6,036 nucleotides of DNA from assembly GCA_947463755.1 (NCBI GenBank), contig CANHUK010000114.1:1-6036 (forward strand), written 5' to 3'. The notes under the pieces are model-generated. The model had not been told where the DNA came from. It searched no databases and saw nothing but the letters and a program-made list of their open reading frames with translations. The DNA comes from Chitinophagaceae bacterium (GTDB lineage: Bacteria; Bacteroidota; Bacteroidia; Chitinophagales; Chitinophagaceae). Positions 1-6,036 of this stretch are shown piece by piece. Both the position numbers and the translations under genes were made by a program. How positions within the stretch are numbered: position 1 is the stretch's first letter; every line of letters starts with the position of its first letter.

Positions 1-1
1 C

Positions 2-925
2 ATGGACGACTACCTGAAGTTGCGCGCCAAGCGCATGGCCGCCAAAGCTGGCGGCACCCATGTGAAAACCAACAAGGACGGCCTCGCAGCCTGGTCGAAG
101 ATCATGGGGCAGGTTGGACTCGGTATCATCATCGGCGCCACCCTCATGTTCAGCGACAATGTCAAAGTGTACCGCGAATACACAGGCAGCAATGCTGTCG
201 GGAAAACGATCAAGGTCGAAACCGAGGGAAAGACAAGGTATTTCGTTGCCGCCGACGAACCGATCACCACCATCCCCTTCGTCAGGAGTCATGAGTTCAA
301 CTATGCCCGGCTGCTCCCCGCCGGACTGCGGGAATATGCATGGGTGCTGTACATCCTGATCGTCATATTTATCGTCACCGCCGTTTCCAATGGCGCCAAC
401 ATCACCGACGGACTCGACGGACTGGCCACGGGCGTGTCGGCCATCATCGGCGTCTGCCTCGCCATCTTCGCCTACGCCAGCGGAAACGTTCGCCTGGCAG
501 ACTACCTCAACATCATGTACATCCCCAACCTGGGAGAGGTTTCAATATTCATCGCCGCCATGATCGGCGCCTGCATCGGTTTCCTTTGGTATAACACCTT
601 CCCCGCTCAGGTATTCATGGGAGATACCGGAAGCCTGGCCCTCGGCGGCATCATTGCCTCCCTGGCAATCATCATCCGGAAGGAACTGCTCATACCCATC
701 TTCTGCGGCGTGTTCCTGGTCGAGAACCTCAGCGTCATGATCCAGGTATCCTGGTTCAAATACACGAAACGAAAATATGGCGAAGGCCGGCGGGTCTTTC
801 TGATGAGTCCCCTCCACCATCACTACCAGAAAAAAGGATACCACGAGAGTAAGATCGCCGTGCGCTTCTGGATCGTGACGATGATGTGCATCGTCTTAGC
901 CGTAATGTCACTGAAAATGAGATGA
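2..925 (+). CDS. mraY: Phospho-N-acetylmuramoyl-pentapeptide-transferase MraY, 5'-truncated by the window edge
   Basis: Integral membrane enzyme that transfers phospho-MurNAc-pentapeptide from UDP to undecaprenyl phosphate, giving lipid I. The 307 visible residues begin at the family's Asp pair (DDY at 2-4, matching D115/D116 of E. coli MraY), so roughly the first 100 residues lie outside the window and the ATG at 2 is an internal Met, not the true start. Other hallmarks are SNGANITDGLDGLATG (129-144), NTFPAQVFMGDTGS (198-211; D208 matches the proposed catalytic Asp267 of E. coli) and the histidine motif SPLHHHY (269-275). Several hydrophobic membrane spans are evident, for example 112-128, 181-196, 213-226, 230-248 and 287-304. 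Two segments are longer than in E. coli: a Lys/Arg-rich cytoplasmic loop after DDY (5-26) and a region of about 60 residues (51-110) before the next membrane span, the latter usual in Bacteroidota as far as I recall. The tail VMSLKMR looks like a normal C-terminus. The stop overlaps a following ATG as ATGA. Confidence 0.97.
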   Translation: MDDYLKLRAKRMAAKAGGTHVKTNKDGLAAWSKIMGQVGLGIIIGATLMFSDNVKVYREYTGSNAVGKTIKVETEGKTRYFVAADEPITTIPFVRSHEFNYARLLPAGLREYAWVLYILIVIFIVTAVSNGANITDGLDGLATGVSAIIGVCLAIFAYASGNVRLADYLNIMYIPNLGEVSIFIAAMIGACIGFLWYNTFPAQVFMGDTGSLALGGIIASLAIIIRKELLIPIFCGVFLVENLSVMIQVSWFKYTKRKYGEGRRVFLMSPLHHHYQKKGYHESKIAVRFWIVTMMCIVLAVMSLKMR

Positions 926-1061
926 TTTACCACCGCATTTATATGGAAAACCACAACACCGAAGAAGAACACTGTACCCTGAAACCTGAACGATCTCACC
1001 CCATGGACAACATCCGATGAAAGACCATTTTCTTTTTCCAATGTACTATGCCAGATTATGA
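922..1061 (+). other. Two ATGA-linked micro-ORFs filling the mraY-murD gap (possible coupling relay)
   Basis: The 132 bases between mraY and murD are fully spanned by two short frames. The first starts at ATG 922 inside the mraY stop (ATGA 922-925) and runs 32 codons to TGA 1018-1020, with a second in-frame ATG at 943. It is polar, His/Glu/Asn-rich, with one Cys, and has no recognisable family. The second starts at ATG 1017 inside that stop (ATGA 1017-1020) and encodes 14 residues, MKDHFLFPMYYARL. It ends at TGA 1059-1061, which overlaps the murD start (ATGA 1058-1061). Ribosomes ending mraY could therefore in principle reinitiate three times to reach murD. No Shine-Dalgarno motif precedes any of these starts, and the stretch is visibly richer in A/T than its neighbours, including a T-rich run at 1027-1037. 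The frames and junctions are seen directly; translation or function is inference, and chance is a real alternative. I found no promoter match or terminator here. Confidence 0.3.
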
Positions 1062-2389
1062 AGACCATCATCCTCGGAGCTGGTGAAAGCGGAGTCGGCG
1101 CGGCGATCCTGTCCAAAAAGGCAGGCCACGAGGTGTTTGTCAGCGATGGTGCAAAGATCGCTGACGGATACCTCGCGGAACTCGCCGCGCACGACATCCC
1201 CTTCGAGCAGGGTGGTCACGACGAAAACCGTGTCCTCGAAGCCGACCTGGTCGTGAAGAGCCCCGGCATCCCCCAGGAAGTTCCGATGGTACGTGCCATC
1301 AGGGCCCGGGAGATCGAAGTGATCAGCGATGTTGAACTGGCCTACCGGTACAAGGGCGACAGCAAGATCATTGGCATCACGGGCAGCAACGGAAAGACCA
1401 CAACGACCGCCCTCATCTGGCATATTTGCCGGCACGGCGGCCTGGACTGTGCCCTGGTGGGGAACATCGGGAAGTCCATCGCCCGACAGGTGGCCCTCGA
1501 CCCGAAAGCGGTCTATGTGACGGAGATCAGCAGCTTTCAGCTGGATGACATCCACAGCTTCCGACCGGATGTTGCGGTACTGACCAACATCACCGAAGAC
1601 CATCTTGACAGATACGGTTACGTATTCGAAAGATATGTCCAGGCCAAATTCAAAATCGTCAAGAACCAGACAGCCAGCGATCACTTCATTTATTGTGCGG
1701 ATGATCCCGTAACCATGAACTACATCGACAAATTCAACATCCACTCCATCAAACGTCCGTTTTCCATGAACAGAGAATTCCCGAAAGGCGCATTTATCTC
1801 GAACGACCAGATGACCGTAGGCGGACAGGACCCCATCACGATGGGTGTACTCGATTTCACGCTCCGCGGCAGACATAACCAGTACAATACAATGGCTGCC
1901 TGCCTCGCCGCTTCCGTGATGGATATACGAAAGGAAAAGATCCGTGAAGCCGTCACCACCTTCGAAAGCCTCGAACATCGGATGGAAAAGGTGGCCAGCG
2001 TGCGCGGTGTGGAATTTATCAACGACAGTAAGGCAACCAACGTGAACAGCACCTGGTTTGCGCTGGAAAGTATGACCCGACCCGTGGTCCTCATCCTCGG
2101 TGGGGTAGATAAAGGGAATGATTACAGCCTGATCACGGAACTCGTGAAGGAAAAGGTGAGGGCCATCGTGTGCATGGGCCGCGATAACAGCAAACTTCAC
2201 AAGGCATTCGGAGATATCGTACCCAGGATCACTGACGCCGATAGCGCCGCTTCGGCCGTGCACCAGGCCTTCAGCCTCGCGGAGAAGGGAGACATCGTCC
2301 TCCTCAGTCCCGCATGCGCCAGTTTCGACCTCTTCCGGAACTACGAAGACCGCGGTCATCAGTTCAAGGATGCCGTCAAAGCACTCTGA
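1058..2389 (+). CDS. murD: UDP-N-acetylmuramoyl-L-alanine--D-glutamate ligase MurD
   Basis: Cytoplasmic ATP-dependent ligase that adds D-Glu to UDP-MurNAc-L-Ala, the second amino-acid step of the peptidoglycan stem peptide. At 443 residues it is full length for the family. The N-terminal Rossmann-like UDP-binding domain starts with IILGAGESGVGAA (4-16) and includes SPGIP (68-72). The central ATPase domain has the P-loop GITGSNGKTTTT (106-117), EISSFQL (156-162), NITEDHLDRY (177-186) and YVQAKFK (193-199), where K197 matches the carbamylated lysine (K198) of E. coli MurD. It continues with GRHNQYN (271-277) and LEHRMEKV (305-312). The C-terminal domain carries NDSKATN (322-328), LILGGVDKGNDY (345-356) and LLSPACASFDLF (415-426). 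All expected ligase motifs are intact. The start at 1058 puts the glycine-rich motif at the very N-terminus, as usual; there is no Shine-Dalgarno sequence, and the ATG overlaps the stop of an upstream 14-codon frame. ftsW follows after 38 bases. Confidence 0.98.
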   Translation: MKTIILGAGESGVGAAILSKKAGHEVFVSDGAKIADGYLAELAAHDIPFEQGGHDENRVLEADLVVKSPGIPQEVPMVRAIRAREIEVISDVELAYRYKGDSKIIGITGSNGKTTTTALIWHICRHGGLDCALVGNIGKSIARQVALDPKAVYVTEISSFQLDDIHSFRPDVAVLTNITEDHLDRYGYVFERYVQAKFKIVKNQTASDHFIYCADDPVTMNYIDKFNIHSIKRPFSMNREFPKGAFISNDQMTVGGQDPITMGVLDFTLRGRHNQYNTMAACLAASVMDIRKEKIREAVTTFESLEHRMEKVASVRGVEFINDSKATNVNSTWFALESMTRPVVLILGGVDKGNDYSLITELVKEKVRAIVCMGRDNSKLHKAFGDIVPRITDADSAASAVHQAFSLAEKGDIVLLSPACASFDLFRNYEDRGHQFKDAVKAL

Positions 2390-2427
2390 TCAAAAAGCTA
2401 CACACGAAAAACACGCGAACACTCATA
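2390..2427 (+). promoter_or_regulatory. Short A-rich spacer and translation start region of ftsW
   Basis: These 38 bases between the murD stop and the chosen ftsW ATG are rich in A and poor in G, and contain no AGGAGG-like sequence. A-rich, Shine-Dalgarno-free leaders are typical of Bacteroidota, so this probably serves as the ribosome entry region for ftsW. I see no match to the Bacteroidota -7 promoter consensus TAnnTTTG and no hairpin followed by T residues, so ftsW is most simply read from the same transcript as murD. Confidence 0.4.
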
Positions 2428-3672
2428 ATGAACGGAGGCATCGACATACGAACGGGAGCGCAGCGGAAATGGCGGCTGGAAACCTATGGTGATAAGATCA
2501 TCTGGGCCGCCGTGCTTATCCTTTCGCTGTGGAGCATGCTGGTCGTGTACAGCAGCACCGGCACCCTCGCGTATAAAATGTCCACATCAACGGAGTCCTA
2601 CCTCATCAAGCAGGTCGGTTATATCCTCATCGGTCTGATGGGGATTTATCTGCTGCATCGACTCAATTACAAGCACTACTCGAAGGCTGCCCTCTGGCTT
2701 TTCTGGGCCTCTGTTCCACTGCTGCTCTATACCCTCTTCTTTGGCTCCCGCATCAACGACGCCAGCCGATGGATCAAACTGCCCATTGTCAACATGACCT
2801 TTCAGACATCGGACATGGCCAAACTGGCCTTGTTCATGTTCCTCAGCCGGCAGCTGAGCCGAAAGCAGTCCGTCATCCACGATCTGCGGAAAGGGTATCT
2901 TCAGCTGTTGTGGCCGGTGGCACTGGTATGCCTCCTCATCGCCCCCGCCAATCTCTCCACAGCCCTGCTGGTGGGAGCATCCTGTATGATGCTCATGTTC
3001 ATCGGACGGGCACGCTTCACCCATATCCTGCTCACCATCATGGTGCTGGCCATTCCGCTTGGTATACTGGTGGCCATCGCATCCGCATACCGGAGCGCAC
3101 CGGGTGAGGAACAGGTCGAACTGCCCGTATCGCTGCAGAAGGGTCGCGTGGAAACATGGGTGCGCCGCATTCAGGAATTCATGTATGCCGAGAGTCAGGA
3201 TGCTTCCTATCAGGTCCAGCAGGCCAAGATCGCCATCGCCAAGGGCGGCTGGATCGGCATGGGCCCCGGAAACAGCCAGGCCAGGAACTTCCTCCCGCAT
3301 CCGTATTCGGATTTCATTTTCGCCATCACCATCGAGGAATATGGATTGGCGGGCGGTGCCGTTCTCACTTTCTTGTATCTCCTGTTCCTGTTTCGATGCA
3401 TACGGATCTTCAGAAGATGTCCCTACGCATTCGGTGCATTCCTATCCATGGGACTGGGTTTTACGCTGGCGGTGCAGGCGATGGTGAATATGGCCGTCAA
3501 TGTCAATATCCTGCCGGTTACAGGCGTCACCCTTCCCCTGATGAGTATGGGCGGTACCTCCATATTTTTTACCTGCTGTGCGATCGGGATCATCCTCAGC
3601 GTATCAAGACATGTTGAACAGGAGGAAGGGTTGGCCGCCTCCGGAAAAACCACAGAGCATGGCGGAGCGTAG
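2428..3672 (+). CDS. ftsW: Septal peptidoglycan glycosyltransferase FtsW (SEDS family)
   Basis: Polytopic inner-membrane SEDS protein that polymerises lipid II into glycan strands at the division septum, normally with the transpeptidase FtsI. It has 414 residues, normal for FtsW, with about ten hydrophobic spans (for example 24-41, 59-76, 88-106, 159-193, 199-219, 296-322, 335-358 and 372-393). Motifs include NDASRWI (110-116) with FQTSDMAKLALF (125-136), a large extracytoplasmic segment at about 220-295 holding QQAKIAIAKGGWIGMGPGNSQ (264-284, key residues GG..G.G.G), PYSDFIFAITIEEYGLAGG (292-310) and TLPLMSMGGTS (368-378). D295 in SDFIF matches the catalytic Asp of RodA and FtsW. The usual PDxGT motif reads PANLSTA (173-179), which I recall as common in Bacteroidota FtsW. 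FtsW rather than RodA is called from its place between murD and murG. The start at 2428 was chosen because the in-frame ATG at 2314 would add 38 residues read out of frame from murD that look nothing like FtsW. The tail overlaps murG. Confidence 0.95.
   Translation: MNGGIDIRTGAQRKWRLETYGDKIIWAAVLILSLWSMLVVYSSTGTLAYKMSTSTESYLIKQVGYILIGLMGIYLLHRLNYKHYSKAALWLFWASVPLLLYTLFFGSRINDASRWIKLPIVNMTFQTSDMAKLALFMFLSRQLSRKQSVIHDLRKGYLQLLWPVALVCLLIAPANLSTALLVGASCMMLMFIGRARFTHILLTIMVLAIPLGILVAIASAYRSAPGEEQVELPVSLQKGRVETWVRRIQEFMYAESQDASYQVQQAKIAIAKGGWIGMGPGNSQARNFLPHPYSDFIFAITIEEYGLAGGAVLTFLYLLFLFRCIRIFRRCPYAFGAFLSMGLGFTLAVQAMVNMAVNVNILPVTGVTLPLMSMGGTSIFFTCCAIGIILSVSRHVEQEEGLAASGKTTEHGGA
3659..3672 (+). other. 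ftsW-murG coding overlap
   Basis: The murG start codon lies 14 bases before the end of ftsW, in a different frame. With no usable Shine-Dalgarno sequence for murG, ribosomes finishing ftsW probably help start murG. The overlap is seen directly; the coupling is inferred. Confidence 0.8.
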
Positions 3673-4768
3673 GTTCATCATAGCGGGAGGTGGTACCGGG
3701 GGACATATCTTCCCGGCGCTGGCCATTGCCCATGCCCTCCGGGAGATGGCGCCCGACGCCAGGTTCCTGTTCGTGGGTGCACGGGGCCGGATGGAAATGG
3801 AAAAGGTTCCCGAAGCAGGATTCCGGATCATCGGTCTGGACATCGCGGGCATGGACAGGCAGCATTTCTGGAAAAATCTGGCGCTGCCCTGGCGATTGCT
3901 CAAGAGCTTCTGGCAGGTGCGTTCTATCTTTTCTGAGTTCAGACCCCATGCCGTCATCGGTGTCGGAGGATATTCCAGCTTCCCTGTGCTGCGATATGCA
4001 CAGTCGAAGCGTATCCCGACTTTCCTCCACGAAAGCAACGCCTTTGCAGGCAGATCAAATATCCTCCTTGGACGTCAGGCCAGCGCCGTCTGCGTCGCCC
4101 ATGAAGGCATGGAAAGATTTTTCCCCGCCGATCGCATACGGATCACCGGAAACCCGGTACGCCAGGTCCTGGAAGAGCCACTGCCTGACAGATCGGAAGG
4201 TATCCGATTCTTTGGGTTGCGTGAAGACCGACCCGTGGTGCTCGTCATCGGCGGCAGCCTGGGCGCAAAAAGCATCAATGATGCCATCGCTGCAGGCATG
4301 CCTAAATGTACTGAGCGGCAGGTGCAAGTCATTTGGCAGACCGGCAGGTCATACGTCAAGCAGGCAGAAGAGGCCGTGAGCGGTTACTCGGGCATGTGGA
4401 CAGGCCCCTTCATACGTGAAATGCAGTTTGCATACGCGGCCGCAGACCTGGTGGTGTCGAGAGCAGGTGCAATGTCCGTCGCGGAAATCGCCGTGACCGG
4501 CAAGGCCGCTGTGTTTGTTCCTTATCCGCTTGCAGCGGAAGACCACCAGACGGCCAATGCCCGCATCCTGGCAGATCGCGGAGCAGCCCGCCTCGTTGCG
4601 GATGCGGAGGCAAAGGATCGCCTGGTAGAAGAAATGCTTGAACTGGTCTCAGACGAGGCGACCAGAAAGGATATGTCAGAAAAAGCAGGCGCCATGGCCC
4701 GAAGGGGCGCCGCCACCGCAGTAGCGGGCATCGTTTTGGAATGGTTGAAAAAGGATACGGCAGCATGA
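3659..4768 (+). CDS. murG: Lipid II synthase MurG (undecaprenyl-PP-MurNAc-pentapeptide GlcNAc transferase)
   Basis: Membrane-associated GT-B (family GT28) glycosyltransferase that adds GlcNAc from UDP-GlcNAc to lipid I on the cytoplasmic face, making lipid II. At 369 residues it is full length. The N-terminal acceptor domain has FIIAGGGTGGHIFPALA (6-22), GVGGYSSFP (101-109) and HESNAFAGRSN (124-134). The C-terminal donor domain has RITGNPVR (161-168), VIGGSLGAKSIN (196-207), IWQTGR (225-230), SRAGAMSVAEIA (267-278; E276 lies in the UDP-GlcNAc-binding region) and EDHQTANA (294-301). In the HEQN motif of E. coli the Gln is Ser here, while H124, E125, N127 and N134 are kept. The start at 3659 places GGGTGGH where it normally sits; earlier in-frame ATGs at 3578 and 3611 would only add residues decoded from the ftsW 3' end. 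No Shine-Dalgarno motif is properly spaced; GGAGG at 3621 is too far upstream. The 14-base overlap with ftsW and the ATGA overlap with murC suggest translational coupling. Confidence 0.97.
   Translation: MAERRFIIAGGGTGGHIFPALAIAHALREMAPDARFLFVGARGRMEMEKVPEAGFRIIGLDIAGMDRQHFWKNLALPWRLLKSFWQVRSIFSEFRPHAVIGVGGYSSFPVLRYAQSKRIPTFLHESNAFAGRSNILLGRQASAVCVAHEGMERFFPADRIRITGNPVRQVLEEPLPDRSEGIRFFGLREDRPVVLVIGGSLGAKSINDAIAAGMPKCTERQVQVIWQTGRSYVKQAEEAVSGYSGMWTGPFIREMQFAYAAADLVVSRAGAMSVAEIAVTGKAAVFVPYPLAAEDHQTANARILADRGAARLVADAEAKDRLVEEMLELVSDEATRKDMSEKAGAMARRGAATAVAGIVLEWLKKDTAA
4751..4768 (+). promoter_or_regulatory. SD-like AAGGA and murG-murC ATGA junction
   Basis: AAGGA at 4751-4755 lies 9 bases before the murC ATG and is the only reasonably spaced Shine-Dalgarno-like motif before a gene start in this window. 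The murC ATG shares bases with the murG stop (ATGA 4765-4768), a classic arrangement for stop-start coupling. Since Bacteroidota depend little on Shine-Dalgarno pairing, the AAGGA may be incidental. Confidence 0.5.
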
Positions 4769-6036
4769 TCAGGCTGGATGACATAAGGACGGTCTATTTC
4801 ATCGGCATTGGCGGCATCGGCATGAGCGCCCTGGCCCGCTATTTCCTGTCCCGCGGTTGTACCGTGGCGGGATATGATCGTACGCCTACCCAACTGACCC
4901 GCACGCTTGAAGCAGCCGGCATGCAGATCGTATACCGTGAGGAAACGGAAGGCATCCCTGATCAGCCGGACCTCGTGATCTATACGCCCGCCATCCCCCA
5001 GACCAACCTCATCTACCGGCACTTCAGAGACCATGGAACGGAGATGCTCAAACGCAGCGATGTCCTCGGCATCATCAGCGAAGGCACCGAAAACATATGC
5101 ATCGCCGGTACACACGGAAAGACCACCATCTCCACCATGACCGCTCACCTGCTGCGTCATGCAGGATATGGATGCAACGCCTTCCTGGGTGGCATCTCCT
5201 CCAACTACGATACCAACTTCTGGGCCCATGAACGCCGGACCTCCGTCATCGAGGCCGATGAATTCGACCGGAGCTTCCTCAAACTCAGTCCGGATATCGC
5301 TGCCATATCTGCGATGGACCCGGATCACCTCGACATTTACGGAACTGCGGAAGCCATGGAGGATGCCTTCATCGACTTCTCCCGCCGTGTCAGACCCGGG
5401 GGCATGCTTTTCGCCCATCATCAACTGCACAGACTGCGGGACCTCCAGGGTCCTGTCACAACATATTCCTTGGAGGACAAGGGTGCGGACATCCATGCCT
5501 CTGGCCCTGTCCCCCGGGACGGGGCATATCATTACGACGTGCACGGCCGGGGGTGGACCCTTTCCGATGTGACGCTCAATATGGGCGGTCGCCACAATGT
5601 GGAGAACAGCCTGGTAGCCATCGGCATCGCCAAACAGCTGGGCATACCGGATGATGCCATACGTGCCGCGATCGCCGACTTTAAGGGTGTGCGCAGACGC
5701 TTTGAATACCGCCTGCGTACACCCAGACAGGTGTACATAGACGATTATGCGCACCACCCCGAAGAACTCAAGGCCCTGATCCTCGGTGCCAGGGACATGT
5801 TCCGGGGAAAACGGTGCACCGTGGTCTTCCAGCCTCACCTCTTCAGCCGGACGCGCGATTTCGCAAAAGGCTTCGCTCAAAGCCTCGACCTGGCCGACGA
5901 AGTCCTGCTGCTACCCATCTATCCTGCCAGGGAACTGCCGATGGAAGGCGTCGACAGCCGACTCATCGGCACAAAAATGGAAGAGACACATTTTTATCTG
6001 GATAGCCTGGATGCCGTGTTGCACTGGCTGGATACC
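4765..6036 (+). CDS. murC: UDP-N-acetylmuramate--L-alanine ligase MurC, 3'-truncated by the window edge
   Basis: Cytoplasmic ATP-dependent ligase that joins L-Ala to UDP-MurNAc, the first amino-acid step of the stem peptide. From ATG 4765 the frame stays open for 424 codons to the last base; a further 30-50 residues or so should lie beyond the window. The N-terminal UDP-binding domain has VYFIGIGGIGMSALA (10-24) and YTPAIP (73-78). The ATPase domain has the P-loop AGTHGKTT (114-121), EADEFDRSFL (163-172), MDPDHLDIYG (184-193) and GGRHNVENSLVAI (274-286). The C-terminal domain starts near FKGVRRRFEY (306-315) and carries DDYAHHPEEL (326-335), VFQPHLFSRTRDF (354-366) and LPIYPARELP (383-392). 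DDYAHHP and FQPHxxSRT separate MurC from MurD, MurE and MurF; Mpl is unlikely given the position within dcw. All motifs expected in this span are intact. It overlaps murG by ATGA, with AAGGA 9 bases upstream. ftsQ, ftsA and ftsZ would be the usual next genes but are not visible. Confidence 0.97.
   Translation, partial: MIRLDDIRTVYFIGIGGIGMSALARYFLSRGCTVAGYDRTPTQLTRTLEAAGMQIVYREETEGIPDQPDLVIYTPAIPQTNLIYRHFRDHGTEMLKRSDVLGIISEGTENICIAGTHGKTTISTMTAHLLRHAGYGCNAFLGGISSNYDTNFWAHERRTSVIEADEFDRSFLKLSPDIAAISAMDPDHLDIYGTAEAMEDAFIDFSRRVRPGGMLFAHHQLHRLRDLQGPVTTYSLEDKGADIHASGPVPRDGAYHYDVHGRGWTLSDVTLNMGGRHNVENSLVAIGIAKQLGIPDDAIRAAIADFKGVRRRFEYRLRTPRQVYIDDYAHHPEELKALILGARDMFRGKRCTVVFQPHLFSRTRDFAKGFAQSLDLADEVLLLPIYPARELPMEGVDSRLIGTKMEETHFYLDSLDAVLHWLDT

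Noticed and set aside
926..1057. Possible internal promoter or terminator between mraY and murD
   Set aside because: No TAnnTTTG-type element and no stem-loop followed by a T run was seen; the T-rich run at 1027-1037 lacks a preceding GC hairpin.
2078..2088. Eleven-base match CGACCCGTGGT between murD (2078-2088) and murG (4229-4239)
   Set aside because: Both copies encode Arg-Pro-Val-Val at the start of a beta strand leading to Gly-Gly (RPVVLILGG and RPVVLVIGG). This is best explained by similar folds plus codon bias, not a repeat element.
1046..2359. 437-codon open frame on the minus strand opposite murD
   Set aside because: It is in codon register with murD, so its stops would need TTA, CTA or TCA codons in murD, which this GC-rich gene avoids. 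Its translation shows no family motif, while murD is unmistakable.
2314..2427. Upstream in-frame ATG extending ftsW by 38 residues
   Set aside because: The extension is mostly murD read in another frame, is Arg/Pro-rich and does not resemble an FtsW N-terminus; ATG 2428 fits the family length.
2587..3300. 237-codon open frame on the minus strand opposite ftsW
   Set aside because: Again in register with the sense gene; low-complexity His/Gly/Asp-rich translation typical of an antisense shadow.
3621..3642. GGAGG at 3621-3625, with CCTCC at 3638-3642 that could pair with it
   Set aside because: The purine run lies 33 bases before the murG ATG, too far for a Shine-Dalgarno, and the 5-bp stem with a 12-base loop inside ftsW coding sequence is weak and easily due to chance.
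3578..3658. Upstream in-frame ATGs (3578, 3611) for murG
   Set aside because: They would add 16-27 residues decoded from the ftsW 3' end ahead of the glycine-rich loop that normally sits at the MurG N-terminus.
4688..4711. GGCGCC repeated at 4688-4693 and 4706-4711, able to form a GC-rich hairpin near the end of murG
   Set aside because: It encodes Gly-Ala and Gly-Ala-Ala codons in murG, has no following T tract and sits mid-operon before an ATGA-coupled gene, so it is not a convincing terminator.
4522..5880. 452-codon open frame on the minus strand opposite the end of murG and most of murC
   Set aside because: It is in codon register with murC, which explains the absence of stops by codon bias; it is bounded by a rare CTA codon in murC. 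No recognisable protein.

Overview
This window is an internal piece of a bacterial division and cell-wall (dcw) cluster. On the plus strand it reads mraY (3' part) - murD - ftsW - murG - murC (5' part, running off the right edge). All five genes point the same way and are tightly packed. No terminator, RNA gene, mobile element or CRISPR array was seen. The window looks like the middle of one long transcript whose promoter lies upstream and whose later genes (in this type of cluster usually ftsQ, ftsA and ftsZ) lie beyond the end.

The organism is most likely a member of the Bacteroidota, with a fairly GC-rich genome for that phylum (mid-to-high 50s % by eye). Three things suggest this: the gene order; lineage-style motifs such as PANLSTA in FtsW, GGSLGA in MurG and FQPHLFSRTRDF in MurC; and the long extra loop in MraY. 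Most starts also lack a Shine-Dalgarno sequence, as is common in that phylum. I cannot place it to family from this sequence alone; Chitinophagia- or Saprospiria-like lineages are guesses.

Layout. 2-925: MraY, lacking its N-terminal part. 922-1061: a gap filled by two tiny reading frames, joined to each other and to both neighbours by ATGA stop/start overlaps. 1058-2389: MurD. 2390-2427: a short A-rich spacer. 2428-3672: FtsW. 3659-4768: MurG, overlapping ftsW by 14 bases. 4765-6036: MurC, overlapping murG by ATGA and still open at the window end.

The genes work as one pathway. MurC and MurD add L-Ala and D-Glu to UDP-MurNAc in the cytoplasm. MraY transfers the finished UDP-MurNAc-pentapeptide to undecaprenyl phosphate (lipid I). 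MurG adds GlcNAc (lipid II). FtsW polymerises lipid II into septal glycan with its partner transpeptidase FtsI. The window is conserved housekeeping DNA and I found no new biological system. The observation most worth checking is the chain of ATGA-linked micro-ORFs between mraY and murD; smaller ones are an enlarged MraY loop next to the active site and substitutions in usually conserved FtsW and MurG motifs.
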